From Psychrobacillus sp042945595 (GTDB lineage Bacteria; Bacillota; Bacilli; Bacillales_A; Planococcaceae), in the NCBI RefSeq assembly GCF_042945595.1, contig NZ_CP168493.1, positions 2,480,001 through 2,544,000 on the forward strand: a DNA stretch of 64,000 nt, read 5' to 3'. This document shows positions 34,122-42,998 of this stretch, one piece after another. The translations under genes and the position numbers were made by a program. Below the pieces are notes generated by a model. It saw nothing but the letters and a program-made list of their open reading frames with translations. It had not been told where the DNA came from and did no database searches. Position 1 is the stretch's first letter. Each line of letters begins with the position of its first letter.

Positions 34122-35210
34122 TTAACCAAATGTAATTTTATTTACTGTATCTCTGTCTAATTTTTTAATTACTTCTATCATCAATTTTACTGTATTTTCA
34201 TAATCATCACGGTGTAAAATTCCAGCGTGTGAATGAATATAACGAGTCGCAACTCCAATAGCTAATGCAGGAACTCCATTTAATGAAATATGCATAGATC
34301 CTGCATCTGTCCCTCCCCCTGGAATTGTTTCAAATTGATAAGGAATATTATTTTCTTCCGCAGTATCTACTACTAAATCACGTAACCCTTTATGCGATAC
34401 CATAGATGCATCGAATAAAATGATTTGTGGACCAGCACCAATTTTACTTGTTGATTCTTTTGGTGTGATTCCAGGAGTATCTCCTGCAATACCTACATCA
34501 ACCGCAAAACCGATATCTGGTTTTACTTTCACAGTAGAAGTTTTAGCCCCACGCAAACCAACTTCTTCTTGTACATTTCCTACTCCATAAACAATATTCG
34601 GATGTTTTTCGTTCTTTAATCCTTTTAATACATCAATTGCAATAGCACAACCTATGCGGTTATCCCAAGCCTTTGCTAATAGTAACTTTTCATTGTTCAT
34701 CACAGTGAATTCGAAATATGGAACAACCATATCACCAGGTAGTACTCCCCACTCCATTGCTTCTTCTTTTGAAGATGCACCAATATCGATAAACATATCT
34801 TTAATATCTACTGGTTTTTTACGTGCTTCCGGTGAAAGAATATGTGGAGGTTTCGAACCAATGACTCCAGTAACTGTACCATTTTTTCGAGTAACGATTG
34901 TTACACGTTGCGCAAGCATTACTTGTGACCACCAGCCACCTACTGTTTGAAAACTTAAAAATCCTTTGTCATCAATTTTAGAAATCATGAATCCAACTTC
35001 ATCTAGATGCCCCGCTACCATTATTTTAGGACCGTCTGCATCGCCCACTTTTTCTGCGATTAAACTTCCTAGATTGTCATACTCAATTTTATCCGCATGG
35101 GGAGCTATGTATCTTTCCATTACCTCACGTGCTTCACGTTCATTTCCTGGAATTCCTTTTGCATCTGTTAAATCTTTTAACATTGTCAATGTTTCATCTA
35201 GCTTCGTCAT
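34122..35210 (-). CDS. M42 family metallopeptidase (YtoP type)
   Basis: A 362-residue cobalt/zinc aminopeptidase of the M42 (glutamyl/deblocking aminopeptidase, 'endoglucanase M') family. All metal and catalytic blocks are seen: AGHLDEVGFM (about 67-76), AKAWDNRIGC (about 178), QEEVGLRGA (about 213-221, catalytic glutamate and ligand) and PGGGTDAGSMH (about 305). It trims peptides in the cytoplasm as a large oligomer. The ATG follows AGGAGG. Single-gene unit with its own terminator. Confidence 0.92.
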   Translation of the reverse strand: MTKLDETLTMLKDLTDAKGIPGNEREAREVMERYIAPHADKIEYDNLGSLIAEKVGDADGPKIMVAGHLDEVGFMISKIDDKGFLSFQTVGGWWSQVMLAQRVTIVTRKNGTVTGVIGSKPPHILSPEARKKPVDIKDMFIDIGASSKEEAMEWGVLPGDMVVPYFEFTVMNNEKLLLAKAWDNRIGCAIAIDVLKGLKNEKHPNIVYGVGNVQEEVGLRGAKTSTVKVKPDIGFAVDVGIAGDTPGITPKESTSKIGAGPQIILFDASMVSHKGLRDLVVDTAEENNIPYQFETIPGGGTDAGSMHISLNGVPALAIGVATRYIHSHAGILHRDDYENTVKLMIEVIKKLDRDTVNKITFG

Positions 35211-35329
35211 TATTTCGACCTCCTAAATAGTTTCTACGATTTTATTATAAAGTATCATGAAAGCATTTACAAAATATTTATGAAATTCATCTTAGCCTAT
35301 AACTTAATGGAGCTAACGGTTGCATTAAG

Positions 35330-35815
35330 TTAATAACCTGATCGTTGGCGATCATAATTTTTTTCATTTTTACTAATATACGCAGCAACTAATTCTTTAC
35401 TCGTAAAACCAAGTAATTTAGCAATTGCCCCGTATTGAATCCACACTTCTTTGTAGGTCTCCATCGTTGGCTCGTTTAAAAATTGATGGATTGAATTAGA
35501 GGTAGAAAGAAAAAGAGCTGTTAAATCTCCTTCTCTTTCTTCCAATGGCCATATCGTTAAGTGTTGGAGATTCTTTTCAATACCAAGGGACAACAAAAAA
35601 TGAATAGAATCTACATACTCCTCTAATATAACACTTCGTTCAGATGTACCCTTTTCACTCCAAAACTTAAAACATCTTGTTTCATTCGCTAATTCAGCAA
35701 GCTCGACAAATAAAGCTAATCCTTTTTTTATAAAGACATCTTCCACCACTTGTTTGTTTGATTGAATATATTGGTCTAATGCTTTCTGCATTGTAAAAAG
35801 TTTTTCTAAATTCAT
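35330..35815 (-). CDS. Dimeric dUTPase family protein (all-alpha NTP pyrophosphatase)
   Basis: The ATG at 35815 follows GGAGGAA and gives 161 residues. The helical protein with ELAELANETRCFKFWSEKG (about 40-58) and EEYVDSIHFLLSLGIE (about 65-80) has the paired acidic helices that bind magnesium in dimeric dUTPases and MazG-like pyrophosphatases. It would hydrolyse dUTP or a related nucleotide to keep uracil out of DNA. In Bacillus a similar gene accompanies ysdB. It is divergent from ysdB, with 92 bp between starts. Confidence 0.82.
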   Translation of the reverse strand: MNLEKLFTMQKALDQYIQSNKQVVEDVFIKKGLALFVELAELANETRCFKFWSEKGTSERSVILEEYVDSIHFLLSLGIEKNLQHLTIWPLEEREGDLTALFLSTSNSIHQFLNEPTMETYKEVWIQYGAIAKLLGFTSKELVAAYISKNEKNYDRQRSGY

Positions 35816-35907
35816 ACTTTCCTCCAAAAAATTAATATATTTTGAAACCAAATCACGTCTTCTATCGTATATCAGATACTATGTATTTTACAAGGAGGAC
35901 ATTAGAA

Positions 35908-36294
35908 ATGGTCCATTTACTAAGATTGCTCATAATCGCCATAATAATATATGGTTTTTATAAAATTCTACGTTATTTGTTTGATCCGAAAAGAAAACTC
36001 GACGAAGCATATGAGAAGGAAGCGTATTATTTTTATGACGATATAAAAAATGTCCGTAGAAATTTTTTCATTACGTATAAAGGTGTCATTTTTGAAGGAG
36101 AAAAATATTTAGGTACTACCGATCAAGCATTTGAAGTTGTATCTATTTTCGTATGGACAAAGGATCCTGACAAGCTTCAAGGCTTTACTAAAGAAGATTT
36201 TCGTTTCCTACAAAATGAAATTAAGATGAATTACCCAGCAGCCAAAATTAGTTGGAAAAGCCCCATCGAACAATTAATGCAGGATGAAGCATAA
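35908..36294 (+). CDS. ysdB: YsdB family protein (sigma-W pathway protein)
   Basis: The ATG at 35908 follows AAGGAGG by ten bases; a longer frame from 35842 lacks a ribosome site. The 128-residue product has one N-terminal membrane segment (about 4-20) and a cytoplasmic domain containing FDPKRKLDEAYEKEAYYFYDD and WTKDPDKLQGFT, typical of YsdB. In Bacillus subtilis YsdB is reported as a sigma-W pathway protein; mechanism unknown. It converges with ysdA, as in Bacillus. Confidence 0.85.
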   Translation: MVHLLRLLIIAIIIYGFYKILRYLFDPKRKLDEAYEKEAYYFYDDIKNVRRNFFITYKGVIFEGEKYLGTTDQAFEVVSIFVWTKDPDKLQGFTKEDFRFLQNEIKMNYPAAKISWKSPIEQLMQDEA

Positions 36295-36330
36295 ATAATA
36301 AACTAAAATAACTATTCTGCACGATGCTCG

Positions 36331-36410
36331 GAGTATCTCAGAAAATCTCTGAGTATCTCTGAAAATCCTTGAGTATCTCAAAAAATCTCTGAGTATCTCA
36401 GAAAACCTTC
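36331..36410 (+). repeat. Four tandem copies of a 20-bp unit
   Basis: Exact 20-bp period: GAGTATCTCAGAAAATCTCT at 36331-36350, then variants at 36351, 36371 and 36391, each with two to four changes. Units contain CTCAGA and TCTGAG, so neighbouring copies can pair into small hairpins. Lies between ysdB and the shared terminator. Confidence 0.85.
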
Positions 36411-36423
36411 TGGCAAGAATTAA

Positions 36424-36465
36424 AAAAGCGAACAATCCTATACAATCATAGGGTTGTTCGCTTTT
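36424..36465. terminator. Terminator between convergent ysdB and ysdA
   Basis: An 18-bp stem AAAAGCGAACAATCCTAT (36424-36441 with 36448-36465) with one wobble pair. Its left arm contains the last codons and stop of ysdA, so coding and termination sequence overlap. Confidence 0.85.
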
Positions 36466-36722
36466 ACTATCCAAAAGATTAAAAATGCATAAATAATCAT
36501 TAACATCAAAAACCCAACACGGAAGTTAGTATGCTTCGTTTTGTGACGAAACAATTGCATTCCAAAATAAGCTCCTATACCTCCGCCGAATAATGCGAGC
36601 ATCCACAAAGTACGCTCTGAAACTCTTTGTTTATGTTTTTTTGCTTGAGACTTATCAAAACCCATTACAAAAAAAGCGATCAATGACATGACTAAAATAA
36701 ATAACAGGATTATCTCTTCCAT
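36438..36722 (-). CDS. ysdA: DUF1294 family membrane protein YsdA
   Basis: With the ATG at 36722 (AAGGAG upstream) the product is 94 residues: two hydrophobic ends (about 2-20 and 72-90) around a basic loop FDKSQAKKHKQRVSERTLW and a glycine-rich third segment. This is the DUF1294/YsdA pattern; function unknown. It follows rplT across a strong terminator, in the same order as Bacillus. The stop codon is in the loop-proximal part of the next terminator hairpin. Confidence 0.85.
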   Translation of the reverse strand: MEEIILLFILVMSLIAFFVMGFDKSQAKKHKQRVSERTLWMLALFGGGIGAYFGMQLFRHKTKHTNFRVGFLMLMIIYAFLIFWIVKANNPMIV

Positions 36723-36740
36723 CGTATACTCCTTGTACAA

Positions 36741-36771
36741 AAAAGGCTGATAGAATCTCTATCAGCCTTTT
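36741..36771 (-). terminator. Terminator after rplT
   Basis: A 14-bp perfect stem AAAAGGCTGATAGA (36741-36754 with 36758-36771, loop ATC), ending the infC-rpmI-rplT operon on the minus strand. Confidence 0.9.
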
Positions 36772-36780
36772 CATCTAATA

Positions 36781-37140
36781 TTATTTAGTAATTGCTTTTT
36801 TTGCTAAATCTGCTAATTGTGTAAATGCTTGAGCATCTGTCACAGCTAGGTCAGCTAACATTTTGCGGTTAACTTCGATTTCAGCTAATTTTAATCCGTG
36901 CATTAAACGGCTATAAGAAAGTCCGTTTAAACGTGCTGCTGCATTGATACGTGTAATCCATAGTTTACGGAATTCACGTTTTTTGTTGCGACGGTCACGG
37001 TATGCATACATTAAAGATTTCATAACCTGTTGGTTTGCTACTTTATATAATGTATGTTTAGAACCGTAATAACCTTTAGCTAATTTTAATACCTTTTTAC
37101 GACGCTTTTTTGTTACTGGTGTGCTTTTTACGCGTGGCAT
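36781..37140 (-). CDS. rplT: 50S ribosomal protein L20
   Basis: The 119-residue L20, an early assembly protein of the large subunit that also represses its own operon through the infC leader in Bacillus. Highly basic, opening MPRVKSTPVTKKRRKKVLKL and containing NAAARLNGLSYSRLMHGLK. Third gene of infC-rpmI-rplT, 44 bp after rpmI. AGGAGG precedes the ATG. Confidence 0.98.
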   Translation of the reverse strand: MPRVKSTPVTKKRRKKVLKLAKGYYGSKHTLYKVANQQVMKSLMYAYRDRRNKKREFRKLWITRINAAARLNGLSYSRLMHGLKLAEIEVNRKMLADLAVTDAQAFTQLADLAKKAITK

Positions 37141-37184
37141 AGTTCATTACCTCCTGCTATTCTTTCGAATGATTGAATTTCAAA

Positions 37185-37385
37185 TTATTTCATGTAAGTA
37201 AGTAAAGTTTTGATGCGTTTGTAGTCTCCAGATGAAGCTACTTTAGATTTACGTAGTTTACGTTTAGCTTTAGTAGATTTGTTAGCGAATAAGTGGCTTC
37301 CAAAAGCACGGTCATGTACTAATTTTCCTGTACCCGTTTTTTTGAAACGCTTCGCAGCTCCACGGTGAGTTTTCATTTTCGGCAT
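37185..37385 (-). CDS. rpmI: 50S ribosomal protein L35
   Basis: The 66-residue L35, basic throughout, opening MPKMKTHRGAAKRFKKTGTG, a component of the large ribosomal subunit. It lies 30 bp after infC with AGGAGG before its ATG. Confidence 0.98.
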   Translation of the reverse strand: MPKMKTHRGAAKRFKKTGTGKLVHDRAFGSHLFANKSTKAKRKLRKSKVASSGDYKRIKTLLTYMK

Positions 37386-37415
37386 GTCGAATTCCTCCTA
37401 AACAATTGTACTCTA

Positions 37416-37934
37416 TTACTGTTTTTCGTTCTTTGGTGCAAGTACCAAGAACATGCTACGGCCATCCATTTTCGGTTTTGACTCGATTGTGGATACTTCC
37501 GTACAAGCTTCAGCAAAACGATCTAATACTCGTTGACCAATCTCTTTATGAGTAATGGCACGACCTTTAAAACGAATAGATGCTTTCACTTTATCTCCTT
37601 TTTCAAGGAACTTGATCGCGTTTTTTAATTTCGTTTGGAAATCATGTTCATCGATCGTTGGGCTCAATCGAACCTCTTTCATCACGATGATCTTTTGATT
37701 TTTACGAACTTCACGATCTTTCTTTTGCTGCTCAAATTTGAATTTACCATAGTCCATGATACGAGCGACTGGTGGCTTGGCTTGAGGAGCCACAAGGACA
37801 AGATCCAAATTTACACGGCCGGCAATTTCAAGTGCTTCATTACGTGTTTTCAATCCTAATTGATCGCCATTTTGATCGATAACTCGTATTTCGCGGGCTC
37901 TAATGCCGTCGTTCACATACATGTCTTTGCTAAT
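37416..37934 (-). CDS. infC: Translation initiation factor IF-3
   Basis: IF-3 binds the 30S subunit and checks start-codon pairing. N-terminal domain (about 1-75, VNDGIRAREIRVIDQNGDQ) and C-terminal domain (about 82-172, KEVRLSPTIDEHDFQTKLKN) are joined by a helix. The start is a non-standard ATT: GGAGGTGG is followed by ATT GTT ATT AGC AAA GAC and no ATG, GTG or TTG fits. The second ATT (37934) is chosen for spacing; the first (37940) is possible. An AUU start is known for infC in several bacteria, where it allows autoregulation. Confidence 0.94.
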   Translation of the reverse strand: MSKDMYVNDGIRAREIRVIDQNGDQLGLKTRNEALEIAGRVNLDLVLVAPQAKPPVARIMDYGKFKFEQQKKDREVRKNQKIIVMKEVRLSPTIDEHDFQTKLKNAIKFLEKGDKVKASIRFKGRAITHKEIGQRVLDRFAEACTEVSTIESKPKMDGRSMFLVLAPKNEKQ

Positions 37935-37979
37935 AACAATCCACCTCCAAATAGTGTCGCGAATACATGGTTTGGGCAT

Positions 37980-38225
37980 AAATTCCGTAGAAACGAATTA
38001 CTTACGCCGTTTTCGATCAAATAAAAAAACGAGCAGACATAAGATTTATGTCTGCCCGCCGATATGTTAACATGTAGCAACCTACATATTACAGTCGATC
38101 GTGTGCCTACCAGTCAACAACTTGCTGTGTCGAACAGGTGAGAAGCGGGCAGCCTCTTCTTATACCACAAACTTGTATTCAATAACCTTAATAACTATAT
38201 CACGTTGTACATAGCATGTCAACAG
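37980..38225 (-). promoter_or_regulatory. L20-type leader of infC-rpmI-rplT, with attenuator
   Basis: The 250 bp between thrS and infC contain several pairing segments and end in a terminator hairpin (CGAGCAGACATAA at 38030-38042 with 38046-38058) followed on the minus strand by seven T. In Bacillus this leader is bound by L20, which stops transcription before infC when free L20 is in excess. The structural match was judged by position and terminator, not by covariance model. Confidence 0.75.
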
Positions 38226-38230
38226 TAAAA

Positions 38231-40156
38231 TTAATGTGAAACTTCTTCTTGAATTCTAGCTAAGAATTCATCAAATGGGATACTTTCAGAATTCTGCTCC
38301 CCGTATTTACGTACGTTTACATTGCCGGCTTCTAATTCTTTATCTCCCAGGACAAGCATATAAGGAATTTTGTGCATTTGTGCTTCGCGAATTTTATAAC
38401 CAAGTTTCTCTTCACGATCATCCATTTCCACACGTAAACCGGCAGCCACTAATTGTTCCTCAATTTGTTTCGCATATTCAAAGTGCACTTCATTTGATAC
38501 AGGAATAATTTCTACTTGCACTGGAGCTAACCAAGTTGGGAATGCTCCCTTGTATTCTTCAATTAAGAACGCAACAAAACGTTCCATTGTAGAAACTACG
38601 CCACGGTGAATTACGACTGGACGATGTGGCTTTCCATCTTCTCCAACGTAAGTTAAATCAAAACGTTCTGGCAACAAGAAGTCAAGTTGCACAGTTGACA
38701 GCGTTTCTTCTTTACCAATTGCAGTTTTTACTTGCACATCAAGCTTAGGACCGTAGAATGCAGCTTCTCCTTCTGCTTCGAAGTAATCTAAACCAAGCTC
38801 ATCCATAGCTTCTTTTAACATAGTTTGTGCTTTTTCCCACATTGCGTCGTCATCAAAGTATTTTTCTTTATCCGCTGGGTCACGGTAAGATAGACGGAAA
38901 GAATAGTCTTTTAAATCAAAGTCTTTATAAACGGAGATAATTAACTCCACTACTTTTTGGAATTCAACCTTAATTTGGTCAGGACGTACGAAAAGGTGAG
39001 CATCATTCAATGTCATTCCGCGAACACGTTGTAAACCTGAAACTGCTCCAGACATTTCATAGCGGTGCATTGTACCAAGTTCTGCAATACGTAAAGGCAG
39101 ATTGCGGTAAGAATGCATCCCATTTTTGAAAATCATCATATGGTGTGGGCAGTTCATTGGACGCAATACTAATGTTTCGTTATCCATTTCCATTGGAGGA
39201 AACATAGAATCTTGGTAATGTTCCCAGTGACCTGATGTTTCATATAGCTCTTTAGAACCTAATACAGGTGTGTAAACATGCTTATAGCCTAGCTTTAACT
39301 CTTTATCTACAATATATCTTTCAATTACACGGCGAATTGTTGCCCCATTTGGTAACCATAATGGTAACCCTTGCCCTACTTTTTGAGAGTTCATGAATAG
39401 ATCTAATTCTTTCCCGATTTTACGGTGATCACGTTCTTTTGCTTCTTCTAACATTTGTAGGTGATGTGTAAGTTCTTCTTTTTTGAAGAATGCAGTACCA
39501 TAAATACGCTGAAGCATCTTATTATCACTATTTCCACGCCAGTATGCTCCGGCAATGCTTAGTAATTTGAACTCTTTTAATTTACCTGTAGATGGAACAT
39601 GTACACCTCGACAAAGGTCGAAGAATTCCCCTTGTTCGTAAATAGAAACTTGCTCCCCTTCTGGGATAGCACCTAAAAGTTCTACTTTATATTCATCATC
39701 TTTAAATTTATCGAAAGCTTCTTCACGTGATACATCATATCTTACAATTTCAATGTTTTCATTGATAATTTTTTTCATTTCTTTTTCGATTAACACTAAA
39801 TCATCTGCCGTTATTGGTTCTGGGGAGTCAATATCATAATAAAATCCACTTTCAATAACTGGACCTATACCAAGTTTTACATCTTTAAACAATCGTTTCA
39901 CCGCTTGCGCTAGTAAATGCGCTGAGCTATGACGCAATATTTCTAATGCTTCATCTGATTCTGGAGTAATAATTGCAATGTCCCCATCTTTTGTAATAGG
40001 AGTTTTTAAGTCAATTAATTGTCCACTTAATTTACCTGCAAGTGCTTTTTTACGTAATCCAGGGCTAATCGATTGAGCAATTTCTTCTGTCGATGTCGAC
40101 ATAGGAAACTCTTTTACTGCTCCGTCTGGAAATTTCAACTTAATAACTTCTGTCAT
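38231..40156 (-). CDS. thrS: Threonine--tRNA ligase
   Basis: Class II synthetase that charges tRNA-Thr, 641 residues from the ATG at 40156 (AGAGGAG upstream; the open frame to 40207 has no site). Order of domains: TGS (1-65), SAD editing domain with HSSAHLLAQA (about 72) and the CRGVHVPSTGKL block (about 182), catalytic core with MNCPHHMMIFK (about 335) and class II motifs 2 and 3, anticodon-binding domain (about 540-641). Regulated by the threonine T-box upstream. Confidence 0.97.
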   Translation of the reverse strand: MTEVIKLKFPDGAVKEFPMSTSTEEIAQSISPGLRKKALAGKLSGQLIDLKTPITKDGDIAIITPESDEALEILRHSSAHLLAQAVKRLFKDVKLGIGPVIESGFYYDIDSPEPITADDLVLIEKEMKKIINENIEIVRYDVSREEAFDKFKDDEYKVELLGAIPEGEQVSIYEQGEFFDLCRGVHVPSTGKLKEFKLLSIAGAYWRGNSDNKMLQRIYGTAFFKKEELTHHLQMLEEAKERDHRKIGKELDLFMNSQKVGQGLPLWLPNGATIRRVIERYIVDKELKLGYKHVYTPVLGSKELYETSGHWEHYQDSMFPPMEMDNETLVLRPMNCPHHMMIFKNGMHSYRNLPLRIAELGTMHRYEMSGAVSGLQRVRGMTLNDAHLFVRPDQIKVEFQKVVELIISVYKDFDLKDYSFRLSYRDPADKEKYFDDDAMWEKAQTMLKEAMDELGLDYFEAEGEAAFYGPKLDVQVKTAIGKEETLSTVQLDFLLPERFDLTYVGEDGKPHRPVVIHRGVVSTMERFVAFLIEEYKGAFPTWLAPVQVEIIPVSNEVHFEYAKQIEEQLVAAGLRVEMDDREEKLGYKIREAQMHKIPYMLVLGDKELEAGNVNVRKYGEQNSESIPFDEFLARIQEEVSH

Positions 40157-40202
40157 TATGAACACTCCTCTTATTAATATCACTTTGTTTATAAGATAAA
40201 AA

Positions 40203-40440
40203 AACATAAAAAAACCCCATCCCTAAAAAGGGACGAGGTTAAATCGTGGTTCCACCCTTCTTCTGTCTATCCAACAATACAAATAGACGAAGCTCTGCAT
40301 CGGCTAACGGGCCGGTCACCGGTAATTGCTAATTTAGTTCACAATTACTGCTCCGAGGTGGTAAATCGATTGCCGATACTTAAGAAGCTTCCAGCCTAGG
40401 CTTCTCTCTCTAAAAAGTCGTACAAACTGATTATTGTCCT
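40203..40440 (-). promoter_or_regulatory. T-box riboswitch leader of thrS
   Basis: The minus strand has the T-box core AAGGGTGGAACCACG (40245-40259), then a terminator hairpin (CCTCGTCCC...GGGATGGGG, about 40214-40239) with a T-run. An ACC codon in GATTTACCACCTCGG (near 40357-40362) fits a threonine specifier. Confidence 0.9.
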
Positions 40441-40505
40441 CTTCCATGCATTTCATTATTCTTATGTCAATGATTATACGCCACTCAAAAATCATTTGCA
40501 AGTCG

Positions 40506-41447
40506 TTATTTCTTGTCTCGCCAATTCTTTCCTTGAAGCGAAATTGGAATGGTAAGAGCTCGTATTCTCTCCATAATACGCCCAGCTTTTACTACCTCTT
40601 TTTCTCCTCTTTGTGTAAATGATAAATGATGTTCTAATTCATCGTAATTAAAATTGGAAGTCAAAAAAGTAGGAAGCTGCTCTGACATTCGGTAATGCAG
40701 GATGGTTCCAAGTATTTCATCTCTTGTCCAACTAGACATTGTTTCGGCACCAATATCATCTAGCATTAATACAGGAGCTCGTTTGACAAACTCGATTTTT
40801 TCAGCAAGTGACTGATCTTGAATCGCTTGTTTCATTTCTCGCAAAAATTCCGGTACATATACGACCACTGAGTGAATATGCCTTGCTGCTAATTCATTTG
40901 CTAGTGCTCCAAGCAAATAGGACTTCCCTACACCAAATTTGCCATAAATATAAAGACCCTTGGAAGGAAGAACACTTGTACGCTCCCACTCATTTAAAAA
41001 ATCTTTCGCCGCTCTAACAGCAACCACTCTGCTCCCATCTTCTAGGTCAACACCCGCCAGATGCGCTTCCATAACCTCTTTTGGCATATGGATACTATCA
41101 ATCATAGAGGTTACTTTCCTACGTTCATCTTCAATTACTCCACGATTACAGCGTACGTATTCCAAGGCAATAAGATTGCGATCTAAAACTAACCTTGGTT
41201 CATAGCCTTTCATATAGTTCGTACATAATTCAAGTGATTGACAAGATTCACAATGATGCGTTTGAGAATTATATTCATATAACTTGCTTAAACTTCGATC
41301 AACTATTTTTTTCGAAATAGTAGCTGCATTTTCTTCTAGAAACTTTTGTATATCTGGATTTTCTAACACTTCTCGTTTCATGTCATCCAGTCTGGAGGAA
41401 AATTCAGGTGTTATGACCCTCTTTAATGTCTCATTAATTCTTTCCAT
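40506..41447 (-). CDS. dnaI: Primosomal protein DnaI (helicase loader)
   Basis: A 313-residue AAA+ ATPase that loads the replicative helicase DnaC at origins and restarted forks. An N-terminal helicase-binding zinc module (HHCESCQSLELCTNY, about 62-76) precedes the ATPase with Walker A GKFGVGKSYLL (about 168-178), Walker B VLMLDDIGAE (about 230) and a sensor TSNFNYDEL. It follows dnaB by 8 bp, forming the conserved nrdR-dnaB-dnaI block. AGGTGG lies before the ATG. Confidence 0.94.
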   Translation of the reverse strand: MERINETLKRVITPEFSSRLDDMKREVLENPDIQKFLEENAATISKKIVDRSLSKLYEYNSQTHHCESCQSLELCTNYMKGYEPRLVLDRNLIALEYVRCNRGVIEDERRKVTSMIDSIHMPKEVMEAHLAGVDLEDGSRVVAVRAAKDFLNEWERTSVLPSKGLYIYGKFGVGKSYLLGALANELAARHIHSVVVYVPEFLREMKQAIQDQSLAEKIEFVKRAPVLMLDDIGAETMSSWTRDEILGTILHYRMSEQLPTFLTSNFNYDELEHHLSFTQRGEKEVVKAGRIMERIRALTIPISLQGKNWRDKK

Positions 41448-41455
41448 AAAACCAC

Positions 41456-42817
41456 CTACCTTTCCGTGACGCCTAGTTCAGCTAAAAGTTTTTTTCGTTC
41501 TTCTTCTATATTTTGAATTCCATTGGTCGATTCCCCAGATTGTTTCGTTTCTCCGTCTTTTTTGTAAAACCAATCTGGCACTTTCTCTTCTCGTGTCGGT
41601 TTTTTTGCATAAGTCTTTTGCTTAGAACCTTCATTTTTCCATTTCATATATTGTTCATGTTCATTTCTAGCAAGCTCCATTGCTTCTTTCGCTGTTTTTA
41701 CATCTTTTCGCATCCAATGAGATGCTATTTTTTCTGCATAGTTTTTCGTTAATTTCATATCAGTACGTAGGAGCACATATTGTAATAGAACATTCACAAC
41801 ACCTACCGGCATATTATAGTGCGTCACCAAATGATTTGCCAACTGAACATCGGCAAGTATAGGTTCTTTTCCTTTAGCAATATCCCTTAAAACAGCCACA
41901 GGGGAAGTAGTTTCTAAATAGTGAACAAGTTCTTCTTCCTTTGTTAAGGCTGTTTTATTTTCAGGAACAGTGTTTTTAGTTTGGGTTACATTTTGTATAA
42001 TTGGTGCCTTTTTCGATACCGTCAATTTATAATAATCGGCGCACGCTTTTTTTAATCTTGCTTCAGCTAGTTGCAGTTCATCATCTAATGCAAGAATGAC
42101 AACTTTTTGCATTTCAATTGGATTTAGATTATATAAAAAAGCGAGTTTCGCTATTACTTCTTTTGCTTCAATCGTCATCGCAGATTTGGGAACGAGTTGA
42201 TCTGACAAACCTTCTTGTAATAAAGAAAAATCAAAATCCTCATAATAAAACGGAAGTGAATTATTTCTTTTCTTCGATTCAAATTCCTCGTCATATGAAA
42301 TTTGTTCACCACTTTTTGTAGAGGGTTTAAATACATCCATAAACGTACGAGAAACATCTTTAAATCCTTCATTCCAGTTGGACGTTTGAATAAATCGATT
42401 TCTCAATTGCTTATATGCATTTTCTCCAATTTTGTTCAGTAAAAACATTGACAATAATGGATCCTTTAAAAAGGATTCCGCATCTAGAGGAGCAGAAAGT
42501 TCATAATAGAAAAACCGTGTTCCCTCTTCTGCCTTTTGCCATGAACGAAGTAAACCTATTGCCTCCAAAGCAATTCTCGCTTGAAAAATCTTTCCAATCG
42601 AAACACTTAACACATTCATCAGTTGGTAATGTGGCCATTGTTCGCTACTTTTTAACTCTCCATCCGCCCATAAAGTTAAATACAAACTAATACCTTCTGC
42701 TCCAACTAATGGTTGATAAAATAAAGTTAATAATTGACGATCATAATCTGAAAAAGAATATGGCAAGCGAATTTTATACATGTCAGCTGGCTGTAGCTCC
42801 TTATATAACATCGACAA
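41456..42817 (-). CDS. dnaB: Replication initiation and membrane attachment protein DnaB
   Basis: A 453-residue Firmicute primosome protein that acts with DnaD and DnaI to load helicase and tether the origin to the membrane; it is not the Gram-negative helicase of the same name. Two DnaB/DnaD-type winged-helix and DDBH regions are visible, the second (about 300-390) containing VNVLLQYVLLRTDMKLTKNY and the ending WFYKKDGE. Lies between nrdR and dnaI in the usual order, but separated from nrdR by 180 bp of palindromic repeat. Confidence 0.92.
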   Translation of the reverse strand: MSMLYKELQPADMYKIRLPYSFSDYDRQLLTLFYQPLVGAEGISLYLTLWADGELKSSEQWPHYQLMNVLSVSIGKIFQARIALEAIGLLRSWQKAEEGTRFFYYELSAPLDAESFLKDPLLSMFLLNKIGENAYKQLRNRFIQTSNWNEGFKDVSRTFMDVFKPSTKSGEQISYDEEFESKKRNNSLPFYYEDFDFSLLQEGLSDQLVPKSAMTIEAKEVIAKLAFLYNLNPIEMQKVVILALDDELQLAEARLKKACADYYKLTVSKKAPIIQNVTQTKNTVPENKTALTKEEELVHYLETTSPVAVLRDIAKGKEPILADVQLANHLVTHYNMPVGVVNVLLQYVLLRTDMKLTKNYAEKIASHWMRKDVKTAKEAMELARNEHEQYMKWKNEGSKQKTYAKKPTREEKVPDWFYKKDGETKQSGESTNGIQNIEEERKKLLAELGVTER

Positions 42818-42884
42818 TTGCGCCTACTCCCCTTTTTTCTTATAAGATAAGAAAGTTACACTTTTTACTTAGTATCTGTCCAGA

Positions 42885-42998
42885 CTCCAGCGCCTTGCCC
42901 CTCGGGGTCAAATGTGAAAAAGCTGTGGTGGCTAAGGAGCTGCCTCCTCGCTTTTCCCCATTTGCCTGTCGGGGCAGACATAGGCGCTTACGCTTTTC
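42885..42998. repeat. Palindromic repeat family C (between nrdR and dnaB)
   Basis: A GC-rich element directly behind the nrdR stop codon. Nested arms: AGCGCCT with AGGCGCT, GCCCC with GGGGC, and CAAATGTGAAAAAGC with GCTTTTCCCCATTTG, around a small central hairpin AGGAGCTGCCTCCT. It can fold over nearly its whole 110 bp. It ends in AAGCGTAAGCG on the minus strand, like the start of family A. No protein reading supported. Confidence 0.75.

Noticed and set aside
36331..36410. Possible CRISPR array
   Set aside because: The 20-bp units are directly adjacent with no unique spacers, and no cas genes are present.
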